Below, in pieces: positions 52,019 through 61,842 of a stretch of DNA of 64,000 bases. Each line of letters starts with the position of its first letter. Positions within the stretch are counted from its first letter, which is position 1. The notes under the pieces are model-generated. The model did not search any database, was not told where the DNA came from, and saw only the letters and a program-made list of their open reading frames with translations. A program made the translations under genes and the position numbers. Source of the DNA: Ophiostoma sp. CBS 140.51 (taxonomy: Eukaryota; Ascomycota; Sordariomycetes; Ophiostomatales; Ophiostomataceae); the NCBI GenBank assembly GCA_029298735.1, contig JANSLP010000105.1, forward strand, positions 30,800-94,799, given 5' to 3'.

Positions 52019-53063
52019 ATGACGGCCATTCCGTTCTCACAAAAGACCCTGGACACTTTGTCCGGCAAGGTGGTAGTGCTGACAGGGGGTGCTCAGGGAG
52101 TTGGGGAAGCTACTGTGCAACTGGCCTACAATGCCGGCGCACACGTCTTTTTCGGCGACTGGGCCGACGACAAGGGCAGCGCAGTCGAGTCGGCCGTCAA
52201 GTCGAGCAACACAAACAGCGCCGGGTCGGTGACGTTTCGAAAAGTCGACGTCCGCGAGTATGCCTCACAATTGGCCCTCTTTGACGCCGCCTTCAAAGCA
52301 CATGGCCGCGTCGATGTTGCCATCTCCTGTGCCGCCGTGGCCGAGCCGCCAGGTTTTTTTGAGCCCGAGAATCTTGATCTCGAGAGTGTTAAGCAGGTAG
52401 GCAAGCCCCATGATCTCCAAAAATGTCAATATCGCGCTCACATACATAGGAACCCACCGAACTTCGTTCTCGTCTCGACATTAACCTGACCAGCGTGCTC
52501 ATGTTCAGCCGCATGGCCCTGGCCTACATGAAGGCTTCGCCCCAAGACGGCACCTCCCGCTCCATCGTTTTGGTGTCCTCCATTGCCGGCATCACCGAAG
52601 CACCCGGTCTGTTTGCTTATTCGACGGCCAAGCACGGTGTCATCGGCCTCATGCGCGCCCTTCGCCCCTATGCTCCCCTCCGCTACGGCGTCCGTGTCAA
52701 CGCCATCTGCCCCTGGGCCACAGATACACAATTGCTGGCCGGTGTCAAGGACAAATGGATCCAGGAGAAGCTGCCACTTAACCAGCCCGCCGATGTGGCC
52801 GGCATGATATTGCAGTGTGCTGCCGACTCGACACTGAACGGCAAGTCGGTCTTTGTCGCCGGCGGCAAGGGCATCGATACGGAAGAGGGTTACGATAAGA
52901 CACAGGGCCAGTGGATGGGAGAGCAGCTGGCAGAAGAGTGGAACCGCGGTCAACGCGTTCTCGGCTTGGTAAGTTCGTTAACTTTCATCTTTCACATATC
53001 TTTCGTTATAATTTTTCATGTTACTAACAATATGGGCAGGGCGATGGCTGGACAAATAAATAG
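52019..53063 (+). CDS. Short-chain dehydrogenase/reductase (SDR)
   Basis: Three exons: 52019-52396, 52450-52968 and 53040-53063. Introns are 53 nt (donor gtaggc, acceptor catag) and 71 nt (donor gtaagt, branch ctaac, acceptor ggcag); the last exon encodes only seven residues. The product is 306 residues. A Rossmann fold starts with TGGAQGVG at 22-29, and catalytic residues are Ser170 in VSSIAG, Tyr183 and Lys187 in YSTAKHG. The Asp-rich end of strand 2 (GDWADDK) points to NAD rather than NADP. This is the classical SDR layout found in 15-hydroxyprostaglandin dehydrogenase-like enzymes; the substrate is not known. It faces the MFS transporter across a shared promoter. Confidence 0.92.
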
Positions 53064-53452
53064 TGGCCATGACATGTGCGGGTATGAATACTGCTTTGGT
53101 AGCGAAAGCATAAGAGCATAACGTATATAAGTCTAGGAGGGAGAGAATGAATATGTATATATGAAAACAGTTTGAACTGCTCAAGAACGACCTACAATGA
53201 TGTGTTTGGTGAGAAAGTATTTGTGAATTATATTTCATAGTCGACGAGATCAGTTGCGGGTGTCCCTTTTTTGGCACACGGCAAGCGCCAATGGTTATGT
53301 CTGCTGTTTCACCGCTATTCACCGCCCCTCACTTACGCGCCCAACATTAACACGGGTCTGATGTTTTCAGCAACGTCTCTCACTTACATTCTAGAATATC
53401 GAGTTCATGGTAATGGGGAAAAGAAATCTCTACCCGACTGTCTTGCTCGCTT
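53064..53452. other. Intergenic region between dehydrogenase and kinase
   Basis: 389 bp without a gene. It is AT-rich and includes the promoter of the APH-like gene. Confidence 0.6.
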
Positions 53453-54969
53453 ATGAAACGATTGTTCAAAATGCCCTCGAAACCGAGGTTGATATGCGCC
53501 GACAAGGACGATCTTGTCTGGGAGAGACTTGATGAACGCATTGATCTGTGGTTGACGACGGTCAAAACTAGCGATATCTATCACGCTGCCGCCCGGTTTA
53601 TTCTCCAACATCGACCTGGCGAGGGCGACTTGATGCACACGGTTTTGAAGGGTGGCTATAACATCGCGTTCCGACTCCAGTACAAAGATGGCACTTCTGT
53701 CATTATGCGCATCCCAATCAAAGGTCAGTGATATATATGACTTCTTCCCCATAATGTTTTTACTAATAATGTACTGTAGATGCCGTGCCCTACCCCGACG
53801 AGAAAGTTCGTTATGAGGTCGCAACAATGCGCTACATCAAAGCCAACACAACTATTCCGGTTCCGTACATATACCATTATGGCATGGCTGCAGACAACCC
53901 TCTCGGGCTTGGTCCGTTTATCATAATGGAATACGTTGATTACCATCAGAACTTGTCTCGTGCTCTGATGGACCCAACTCGTCCACCTGGCAAGCGGCCA
54001 ATTCTTGACCCATATGTGGATGAAAATAGACTCGAGCACATCTACGACCAGGTGGCTGACATTCTTGTCCAGTTGGACTTGCTGAAGTTTCCGCGCATCG
54101 GCTCTCTTCTCCAAGATGAATCGACCGGCCAAATCGACGTTAAAGGAAGGCCCTTACTGGCTAACATGATTGACGTTGTTGTCCATACAAGCATGCCCGA
54201 AGAGGCGATTATGCCTGCTCTTGACTCAACCTACGGTACAGGAGATGCCTGGTTCTCTGCGCTTGCCGATATACACATGGCACAGCTTGTCTTCCAGAAG
54301 CGCGATGTCGTTGATGATGCCGACGATGCACGAGACAAGTACGTTGCAAGACAGCTCTTCCGCCGGGCGGTCGCAGAAGGTCGTTTCTCAGACGACAATA
54401 GCAATGAGTTCACACTTTATTCCGAGGACCTTCGACCGGCCAACATTCTGCTTGACAAGGACGATAAGATTGTCGGTGTTATCGACTGGGAATTTGCCTA
54501 CGCTGCACCACGGTCGTTTAGTACCTGCCCACCCTGGTGGTTGCTGATCGAGGAGCCCGAGGGATGGCCACTTGGTGGCATGAAGGGCTGGCTTGAGATG
54601 TATGAGCCACGGCTGCAGACGTTTCTACGATCGCTCGAGAGGGTCGAGGCACAGCGGTCACCTGTTGGAGGAGGCGACCCACTATCTCAATGCATGCGGG
54701 CAAGCTGGGCAAGAAAATCGTGGATGCGCCACTATGCAGCAAGGCGATCGTGGGCATTTGACTACATATGGTGGAAGCACCTTGACGAGATGTTATGGGG
54801 GCCAAATGAGGACCAGGATCATAAAGCACGTATCTCATTGTTAACACAACAGCAACAAGACATTTTGGAGCCATTCGTGGCAGGGAAATTGGAGGAAAGC
54901 AAGACCAAAGACATCACGACGATGGACAGTGACCGGGCCGCGATGGTTTTAAAACGGTACTTGATTTGA
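53453..54969 (+). CDS. Aminoglycoside phosphotransferase (APH)-fold small-molecule kinase
   Basis: Exons 53453-53723 and 53780-54969, intron 56 nt (donor gtcagt, acceptor ctgtag); 486 residues. The ATG at 53471 is an alternative start. The N-lobe contains a glycine-rich strand (LKGGYNIAFRLQ at 65-76) and VIMRIPIK (83-90). The catalytic loop reads YSEDLRPANILLD at 304-316: the catalytic Asp307 and Asn312 are kept but the usual His two residues before the Asp is Ser, as seen in many fungal APH proteins. The metal-binding Asp326 is in VIDWEF. Members phosphorylate hydroxyls of small molecules; fungal substrates are mostly unknown. The gene is downstream of the dehydrogenase on the same strand. 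Confidence 0.88.
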
Positions 54970-55254
54970 ACGGAGTAATGTTACGGACTTGGACGCGTAT
55001 TTATGTTCTGTTCACGATGTCTCTCACAACATTAATAAATTCACCCGATTTATTACTATTATTATCCGCCTTTCTCAGCCACTCCTGACTATTGGCGACT
55101 AGATAGACGTCACCCTCTGGGGAAAAACCTGTCACAGAGCTAGGTGGGTGAATATTCTATTCACCGGTGCGTGCGGTAGGCCACAGGTGGCTACAGTAAA
55201 GAAAACAAATACATAAAAGAAAATACAACAGATAAGACAAATATAGACATAAGA
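54970..55254. other. Intergenic region next to LINE relic
   Basis: Short AT-rich spacer, possibly containing the 3' tail of the LINE fragment. No gene. Confidence 0.5.
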
Positions 55255-56815
55255 AATTGATGCCGTCTTGTCGTTTTACGTGGGTGTCGGCGACCTCTCT
55301 AGCTCCTTGGCTAGGCCGTACTCCGGGAGCCTCTCGCTTCGAATAAGCCACCGGAGGAGTGGCCGGGCCGTAAGGCCCGTCTGTAGGCGGTGGTCTAGGT
55401 CCGTTGGTGTCTGTGGCCAGTCTGACGGTCTCGGGAATGTTTCTGTGCATGACAGGAGGACGTGGGCCGAGGTCTCGTCTTCGGCCCCGCATATGCATGT
55501 TGGTGTGTCTACGGCGCCTTGCCGGTAGAGGTATGCACGGAGGCCGATGTGGCCGGTCCGCATTTGCGTAAGGAGGCTGCTTTCGGCCTTGGTGAGGTAG
55601 AGGTGGCGGCGCCGTATAGCCCGTGCTGTCCAGCTCGGTGTCCGTGCCGCGAGAGATCTCGCGGAGTGACCGTTGCTTGCGTCCTGTTATCAACGGGCCT
55701 TCCAGCGGTCGGTGACGGCCGTCCAGTCCGTCTCTTCGGGGGTAGGTGGCGGAGGCAGAGCGGGGGCAGGTGGGAAGTAATTAGTGAAGGGTCGAGGGTG
55801 GTGGACTGCGCTCCGGATAGCTCGGGCTTTCGCCTGGTAGTCTGGCCGTGATAGGAAGATAGCGCGGCGGTAAGCTAGGTAGAGGCTTAACGGTGGTATA
55901 CCTGTCTCGGAGTGGAGGAGGTAGATAGGCGTAGACCGGTAGGCCCCGAGGACGGTACGGAGGTAGCCGTGGAAGATCGTATCGAGGGAGGTCGTCGGCC
56001 GGCGGTCATCCTTCTCCGGGAGGAAGATACTCGCGCCGTAGGCTGCTGTACTCCGGAGGACTGCCGTATAGATTATACGGGCCCACGGGCGCGTATAGCC
56101 CCACGTCTTCCCGGTAAGTCTCGTGAGGGCGTAGCTTTGCGTGGTGAGGCGGCGTTTTATTTGTTAGAGGTGCTCCGAAAAGAGGAGCTTCCTATTAAGC
56201 CAGATGCCGAGAACGCGGGCCGACCGTCGGGGAGTAAGGACGGTAGCCCGGTCGAGCGACAACGTCGTCGTCGGGGCTGTATGGGTACGGAAAAATTGGA
56301 GTAGCTCGCTCTTCGCTGGCTCGAATTAACGCCTCTCGGCCGTGCACACTCCGTAACAGTGGTCCATGCCTCCCGTAGGAGGTAGCAGCAAAAGCTTGTC
56401 GTGCGGCCACTCGCGAGGAGGTTGGTGTCATCTGCGAACCCGAGGGTAATAATTTTGTGGTGGCGGCGGAGGGCTTGGTAGAGTGGTGTCGTAAAGAGGA
56501 TAAAGAGGATGGGTGATAACGGGGACCCCTGAGGGACGCCAGCGGTAACTGGCCGTGCCGGGGCCACCTGACCGTCGAAGGCGAGCTCCGTCGTCCGGTT
56601 TATTAAGTAATTGGTTATCGACTTAATTATCCAGTATGGGAGGTGGAGGGTGTGTAATGTATAGATGAGCCACCCATGGTGGACGTTGTCAAAGGCGCCT
56701 TGGACATCGAGTTGGAGGAGGGACGCCGTGTCGCCGGCGCTCCACGCGCCCCGTACGGCGTCGGTAAGGAGGCGGGCCGCGAGCTCTGTCGACCGGTAGC
56801 GCCGGTTATGTGTCT
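55255..56815 (-). mobile_element. Relic of a non-LTR retrotransposon (LINE) ORF2: reverse transcriptase and C-terminal part
   Basis: On the minus strand the reverse-transcriptase core is readable: LLQLDVQGAFDNV, then GVPQGSPLSPILFILF and the catalytic GFADDTNLLASG (codons near 56,438). Downstream (lower coordinates) the thumb-like segment RTVLGAYRSTPIYLLHSETG follows in another frame, and then CICGAEDETSAH with the C-terminal zinc-finger-like Cys/His of LINE ORF2 near 55,400. The reading frame shifts at least twice and stops occur, so it cannot make a whole protein. The 5' end breaks off abruptly at about 56,815 where AT-rich sequence begins. The type matches fungal Tad1-like elements. No endonuclease domain is present in the fragment. 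It is an inactive copy. Confidence 0.85.
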
Positions 56816-56943
56816 AGTATGTAAACGGAGTTAAATTTAATTAGAAACGAGTACGATTACTTTAAGATATACTTTAAGTGAGCCGATTTTCTCGGGAGTA
56901 TGATTAAAAGCGATAATAAATAAATTTTAAATATCGGCTATAT
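56816..56943. other. AT-rich spacer, strongly decayed
   Basis: Very AT-rich sequence between the LINE relic and the LTR-like element, typical of RIP-decayed DNA. It holds no readable gene. Confidence 0.5.
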
Positions 56944-57426
56944 TATTACGAACATGGTCCCCACGGGTGTTACAAAGGGACTTTCCCAGGAAAGTAAGAG
57001 GCTCTGCTAGGTGATCAAGTCTAGAGGAGCGTTCTTGTTCTGGTAAAACAGCAATAAGGTGTAACGGTCGAAAAATAATCAACACGTATAACGGGGTTTT
57101 GTATGCAATGATGGCATAGGAATACAGCTTCATGTAGGTTTGTATTTCAGACAATCGGTAGCGACTGACTCTTCTATCTATCTAGCTGGGAGGAAGCCTC
57201 AGTCTTATATATCTATCTTGCTTCATCCAACTTCATCCCGTAGCTTCATTCTGTTCTGAAGTTCTGTTCCTTCCATCTGATTAGTCCGTCCCGACGCCAC
57301 TGTCCTTTCAGCCACACTCCGAGCTGTCTGACGTTATCCCTCGTATTTTTGTTCTTCCCGTCCTGTTGCGGGTTCGGTTTGTTGTCCTGGCCTGTTGGTG
57401 AGGCTGTGGGGGCCATGTTCGTAACA
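56944..57426. mobile_element. LTR-like 483 bp element with 21 bp terminal inverted repeats
   Basis: The left end TATTACGAACATGGTCCCCAC (56,944) and the right end (reverse complement TGTTACGAACATGGCCCCCAC) match in 19 of 21 positions, and both differences are G/A or C/T transitions. TGTTAC...GTAACA ends are typical of fungal LTRs, so a solo LTR is one reading and a small foldback or MITE-like element the other. A tATA box-like tatatatctat lies near 57,210. No matching 5 bp target duplication is seen, which weakens the case. Confidence 0.5.
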
Positions 57427-57427
57427 C

Positions 57428-57835
57428 GGTGGTACGTCAAAGACGTGTCCTGGGCTAACGACATCGGCGCCGACGTTACGATCACCGGCCTGAAAGTCGT
57501 CCTGCATGGCGTACCAGCCGCCACTCTCTATTAAGATCTACGTAATAAACTTAACACGCCCTGCCCAGTCCTCCAGATACGCCCATACTCCGAAAAGACG
57601 GGCCGCCAGGCCGCCCCGGCAGCCTGTGCCTTACCGTGGTCACCGACGCTGACGCCGCCTTACTTATTCGAGACGGCGTTATCCTTAAATACTGCCTTTA
57701 CCGCGCCGTCCCGTATAGACCCGATACTCGACCGCAAATCTGCTTCCGCTGCTAGACGTAGGACCATAATTCACTCAGGTGCCGGATTTTCCCCGATATG
57801 CGCACTGCGGAGGCGGCCACGAGAGGTGCTAATCC
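57428..57835 (+). mobile_element. Relic of LINE ORF1 (gag-like) with CCHC zinc knuckle
   Basis: The plus strand reads, with one frameshift, WYVKDVSWANDIGADVT, KVVLHGVPAAT, then LCLTVVTDADAALLIRDGV and a zinc knuckle CFRC-x4-H-x4-C in which two codons are TAG (57,753 and 57,759). The pattern fits ORF1 of Tad1-like LINEs, and the TAG codons fit CAG-to-TAG or TAC-to-TAG change. Orientation is opposite to the ORF2 relic at 55,255-56,815, so they derive from different insertions or an inversion. The relic ends in poly-T/poly-A near 57,860. Confidence 0.7.
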
Positions 57836-58380
57836 TGTCTTGGCGATGTTATATCTTTTTTTCTTTTTTTTAAAAAAAAAAAATGTTTCCAAAGCCGTGA
57901 GACTGATGGTTTATTTGCCTCGTCTTCAGTTTCCAAGGATATCAAGGGAAGAATGCACGAAGTTCAGATCGTTCAGATTATGAGCGGTTCGATACCCGGC
58001 ACCCAAGGCACCCGAGTTTTTTGAGCGCCACGGCTCGGAACGGATTGTCGTCTTCTGTTCCTTTCCATCCGTTCAAACTGGTACATGCACGAGTTGAACA
58101 AGGCTGTCAGACACCAGTCATGATCAACTTTCTGTTGGGCGATGCAAAAAAAGTGATGTTGAGAACCGGCTCACGTCCCGCCTCAGACCACACGCAAAGC
58201 AATTTATGGGCATCAAGATGAATGAGAGCAAGAATAATAAACAACAAAAACAAACAACAAGTCTCTCCTTAGAACTACCTGGGACAACCAAGGGTAAAAT
58301 AGACAATGCTATCCCTTCTGTGATGCCTAGCCAACCGTCCCATAAAATGAAAAGACATCGTTTCTTCTTTCAGTCTGCCA
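57836..58380. other. Intergenic region
   Basis: 545 bp with no supported gene. A run of 8 T, C, 8 T then 12 A near 57,858-57,882 may be a retrotransposon tail or breakpoint. Confidence 0.5.
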
Positions 58381-59118
58381 TCAAGGCAAATCCAAGTCCG
58401 CACAGTCTTTTGGATTCTCATAAAACGTCCCTCCAAGCCTCTCAATCAACTTGCAGCGCTCTTCCATGCTATAGGCGTTATGTATGATCCCTGCGCCTTT
58501 ACCGTAAGGCTCGGTGGCGTTGAAAACCCAGATACCGCCCCCAGCCGGCCAGCCCACGAGCATATACAACGGAGGGACCTTGGGCCACCTGGCCCCAATC
58601 CTACTCATGACATAATCGTATTGTGTCTTCCACCACACGGCGCCCAGTCGCCGCACTAGTCACTGTTAAATATATAGGCACGGTACTTTGTGTGAAACAC
58701 ATAGCCGTGGGTAGTTTATAGACTCACTGTTATCGCAAAGCGCCTCCTCCGTGTCTGCATCGCTGCTTGCCTCCGTGTCGAATCGATCGAAACCCAGGAA
58801 CTCGACTTCGACACTGGACGCCTTCTGCAGGACGTAGAGCCCGCCTTTGGCCGGGTAACCGCGCACCTCGGCACCGGGGCCCGAGCCGTACGCGAGACGT
58901 TCGAGGCGCTCTTCGTCGTAGCATACGATATCAATGTCTTCACTCCACTTTGGCCGCGCCATGGCCGCGTTCGCAGATAGTGTTCTTGCGTCTCGTGGTC
59001 GTGAGTCTAGTGAGTGTCTTGAGTCGGGCTGAAACCGGACGGCGTGGGAGTGAAACAGGTACAGCAGCGTAAACGCCAGAAGGCAGACAGACAAGATGAG
59101 ACTAAAGAGAGAAGGCAT
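58381..59118 (-). CDS. Small type II membrane protein of unknown function
   Basis: Exon 1 59118-58728 and exon 2 58655-58381, intron 72 nt (donor gtgagt, acceptor actag); 221 residues. A signal anchor (LFSLILSVCLLAFTLLYLF) at residues 4-22 would place the rest in the lumen or outside. The body has an acidic patch (ASSDADTEEAL) and a second half with LYMLVGWPAGGGIWVFNATE and a Cys pair. The splice is supported by continuous coding character and by the phase match (exon 1 ends in phase 1). The family is not recognised; it resembles small fungal proteins with a Gly-rich WPAGGG core. No neighbours suggest a role. Confidence 0.75.
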
Positions 59119-60021
59119 GTCTTTCTGCTTGCGCGGCGCAAAGGCAAACGGAGACGATAGAAGCAGAAGACGGGGAAAGATTTAAGATTTAAGATTAAAG
59201 ATTAAAGAATTAAGGTTAAATATTTAAGAATTAAGAATTAGAAATTAGGAACTTTGTTGCAAGAGGGCGAGGGTGCATTTCCGCTCATTCACTCCTCGAT
59301 TAGGCAGCTAATTTCGTGGGAGTAAAAAAGGCCTATCTTGTTTGGAAAGGTGGTACGGTGGTGTTCGACATAGCTGTGGAGCGAGTAATGTAAGGTGGGG
59401 TAAATCCACTCTATTGCTCGTGCGCTCTTCTGTCCGTGTTTGTCCGTGTCGAAAAAAAAGTTGGTCTCTTGTCAGTCATGTGGAGAAAGCAACTCTTCAG
59501 CAGTAAAAGTGCATACCGCCTCCAAGCGCATGGCCAAGACATATCGCCGGCACATTGCTAGATACGTTACCAGGAACATTGCTAAAAATATGCTCTAGGT
59601 TTCTCTTCGACCGCACCATTATGTCCTCATAAACAACGCCAAAAACATCGTTGAAAGCATCGCCAGTACTTCACCAGATGTTGCTTGCACTACTGTTACG
59701 TACACTCACTCGAAAAGGGCTACCCGTACTATTGTCGTTTAAGCTCCAGTCGACTGCAGTTGCATCGGATTTATGTCGGACGGCATTGGCATGAATTTTT
59801 GACATCTAAAAGGGAAGGGGAAAAAGACAGATACGTTAATTTCCATCACGTTACGCTGATTAGTCCGTCAAGTGCGGATACAGACTTCTCCTCTTCCCCG
59901 ACGTTCCTCTGTTGCATACGTGATGAGAAATTTTAAATTAGACTGCCTGGTGCCGGTGCCGATAATCCGAGAAGAAAAGAAAACAAAAGAAAAAATGCTG
60001 AACTTTTAAATTCACCGACGG
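59119..60021. other. AT-rich intergenic region
   Basis: Contains the degenerate ATTTAAG/ATTAAAG repeat (59,180-59,250) and the promoter side of the small membrane protein gene. No gene was supported. Confidence 0.55.
59180..59250. repeat. Degenerate ATTTAAG/ATTAAAG tandem tract
   Basis: Roughly ten imperfect copies of a 7-8 bp AT-rich unit (ATTTAAG, ATTAAAG, ATTAAGA) in about 70 bp, around 65 bp upstream of the gene starting at 59118. Confidence 0.7.
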
Positions 60022-60378
60022 TGGCAGGTCTGGAACGACTGCGACGCTAGCACCCTGACGCAGCCGCTGTCCTGGCAGATCCAGAACGGCGTCTGCACGG
60101 CCTACGACAACAGCGCCTGTGGCAACTCGGCAAACACCGACGCCTACGACGACCTCGACGATGCGCAGACCTGGGTGGCCCTGCGCTGCGGAGCCCTCGA
60201 GACAAACGTAAATGGTCCTCTCATTCAAGCAGGTAGTCCCGTGGGCCCATTACGGTACAATACCATCACCATGACGGCTCGCTACGGAAACCACTCCAAT
60301 ACCACCCACACAGTGACCAAGGCATATGACCCAGCCATAGTTACAACACTGGCGACACTGACAACAAAAGGCGTGTAA
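60022..60378 (+). pseudogene. Orphan 3' gene fragment, secreted-protein-like
   Basis: From about 60,022 to a TAA at 60,376-60,378 the plus strand reads as normal protein: WQVWNDCDASTLTQPLSW, then NGVCTAYDNSACGNSANTDA, DDAQTWVALRCG and a Thr-rich end. Four Cys residues and a Thr-rich tail suggest a secreted or wall protein. No start codon or splice partner is visible upstream, where the frame is closed by TAA at about 60,007, though a CAG just before GTCTGG could serve as an acceptor. The rest of the gene seems lost, so it is called a truncated pseudogene. Confidence 0.5.
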
Positions 60379-61842
60379 GAGTTTCTATATCTTAGGGGTG
60401 AGAAGAGTTATGTTTTATTTTTTTTATTTGCATCTTCTTTTCGTTCTTTTTTCCCCTCTTTTTTATATATTTTCTTCTTTTCTATTCTATTTCCTTCCTT
60501 TTTTCTTCTTCTTTCATCGTTAATATTTTCTTTTATTTATATTTTTCTTTTTTAATTAGTGCACTATGCTTATAATACAATAGTGCCAAAGGACCTTCGA
60601 TATAATACATACGAGCTATCAAACTGAAAGAAATTGTTATATCCAGTTGTTACGCCGCGTACGTACCGCGGTCTAGTATTATGATGCTAGACAGCGAATA
60701 AGTGCCAAGAGAAGATGAAAGCAGCCACATTAGGTAGCCCTCGTAGCCCGGGCGGCTTCGAGGGCCGCCGCGCTCGAAGGCCATCACTGTAGCTCGCTCC
60801 GAGTAACCGATTGCAAGCAGACCCCAGTTGGCCCAGAGCATAGAACGGGAGGTTTGCTGGGGGTGCTCGTCCTGCCAATCTGCGGTCAATTTCTGGGGAC
60901 CAGGACATTCGGGAGCTGCCCTCCACATTCCCGTAGCCTCTCGCATGGGGAAATTACAACAACACTGGCTCACTGGCACCGTGCGGGGTAGCTCCATGGC
61001 AGCTAAAGAGTCGCTCCACAAACGGCTTGAGTTATGGTGCACGGTAGACGTGAACGTGGTCGTGGACGTGGACGCCGGATTCATGCGGCGGTGTGGCCGG
61101 TACGCGGGCGGCATCCTTTGGTCGTGCTTGGCCCCTACGGAAGGACGATTACTGCAGCACAATTTAGTGATTTCCCACACTCTGCGCACCCTAGCTCCCT
61201 GATCATCCTCACATAAACTGGGGTAATCTGACAGCTGCCCCGGCCCGGGTGCCCCGTGTGGAGCCGAACTTGCTCCCGGCAGTACACAAACATGTGGCTA
61301 GAAGATCGATGGCTCTGATCTGCATACACCTGCAAAACAAGAGTACTGTTTATTTGTAGAGCGAAATTGCACGTTTGCATCTGGGACGAATTCTCGTTAG
61401 ATAGTGATTGTCTGCAAGTAGCCGATCCACGGCCTAGTCTCGCTGAGCTACTTCATAGTTGCGTCTTCAGATCGTCAGGCACCCATTACTACAGTTGATA
61501 TGATAAACCCCATATTCAAAACGTATACATGTCAGGTTCATGGCCAACGGAGAACATTATTAAAATTGAATTACCCCCGCATTTTCTGTGGCGTGCGCCA
61601 AGGAAGAAATCTGGGACACAAGGGTTGAACAGTCGTCGGGACCCGACCCCTGAGACGGCTCCGAATCCATGCAGTACGCTTAAGAAAGACCTTTCAAGAA
61701 TCACATATATTTCAGGGTGCCATTCCACCCCATCGGTGTCGCAAATTTGCCCCATGACTGGATTGTTTGTTTCTTGACCGTCATCTTCTCTTCTCGCGTC
61801 TGTTTTATTCTTCTCTGGATTTCTTTCACTCATATCGTCATC
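60379..61842. other. Intergenic region
   Basis: 1.46 kb. The left part (60,400-60,560) is T-rich. A minus-strand frame at 60,650-61,114 (154 codons from an ATG) has mixed protein character but no recognisable domain and is not called. The right end is the promoter of the MFS gene with CT-rich sequence at 61,780-61,840. Confidence 0.5.

Noticed and set aside
60650..61114. A 154-codon minus-strand frame from an ATG
   Set aside because: The segment IGYSERATVMAFERGG looks protein-like, but no domain, intron or homologue could be recognised; left uncalled.
61380..61455. tRNA-like GTAGCTCAG on the minus strand
   Set aside because: The D-arm-like word is present but acceptor and T arms do not pair.
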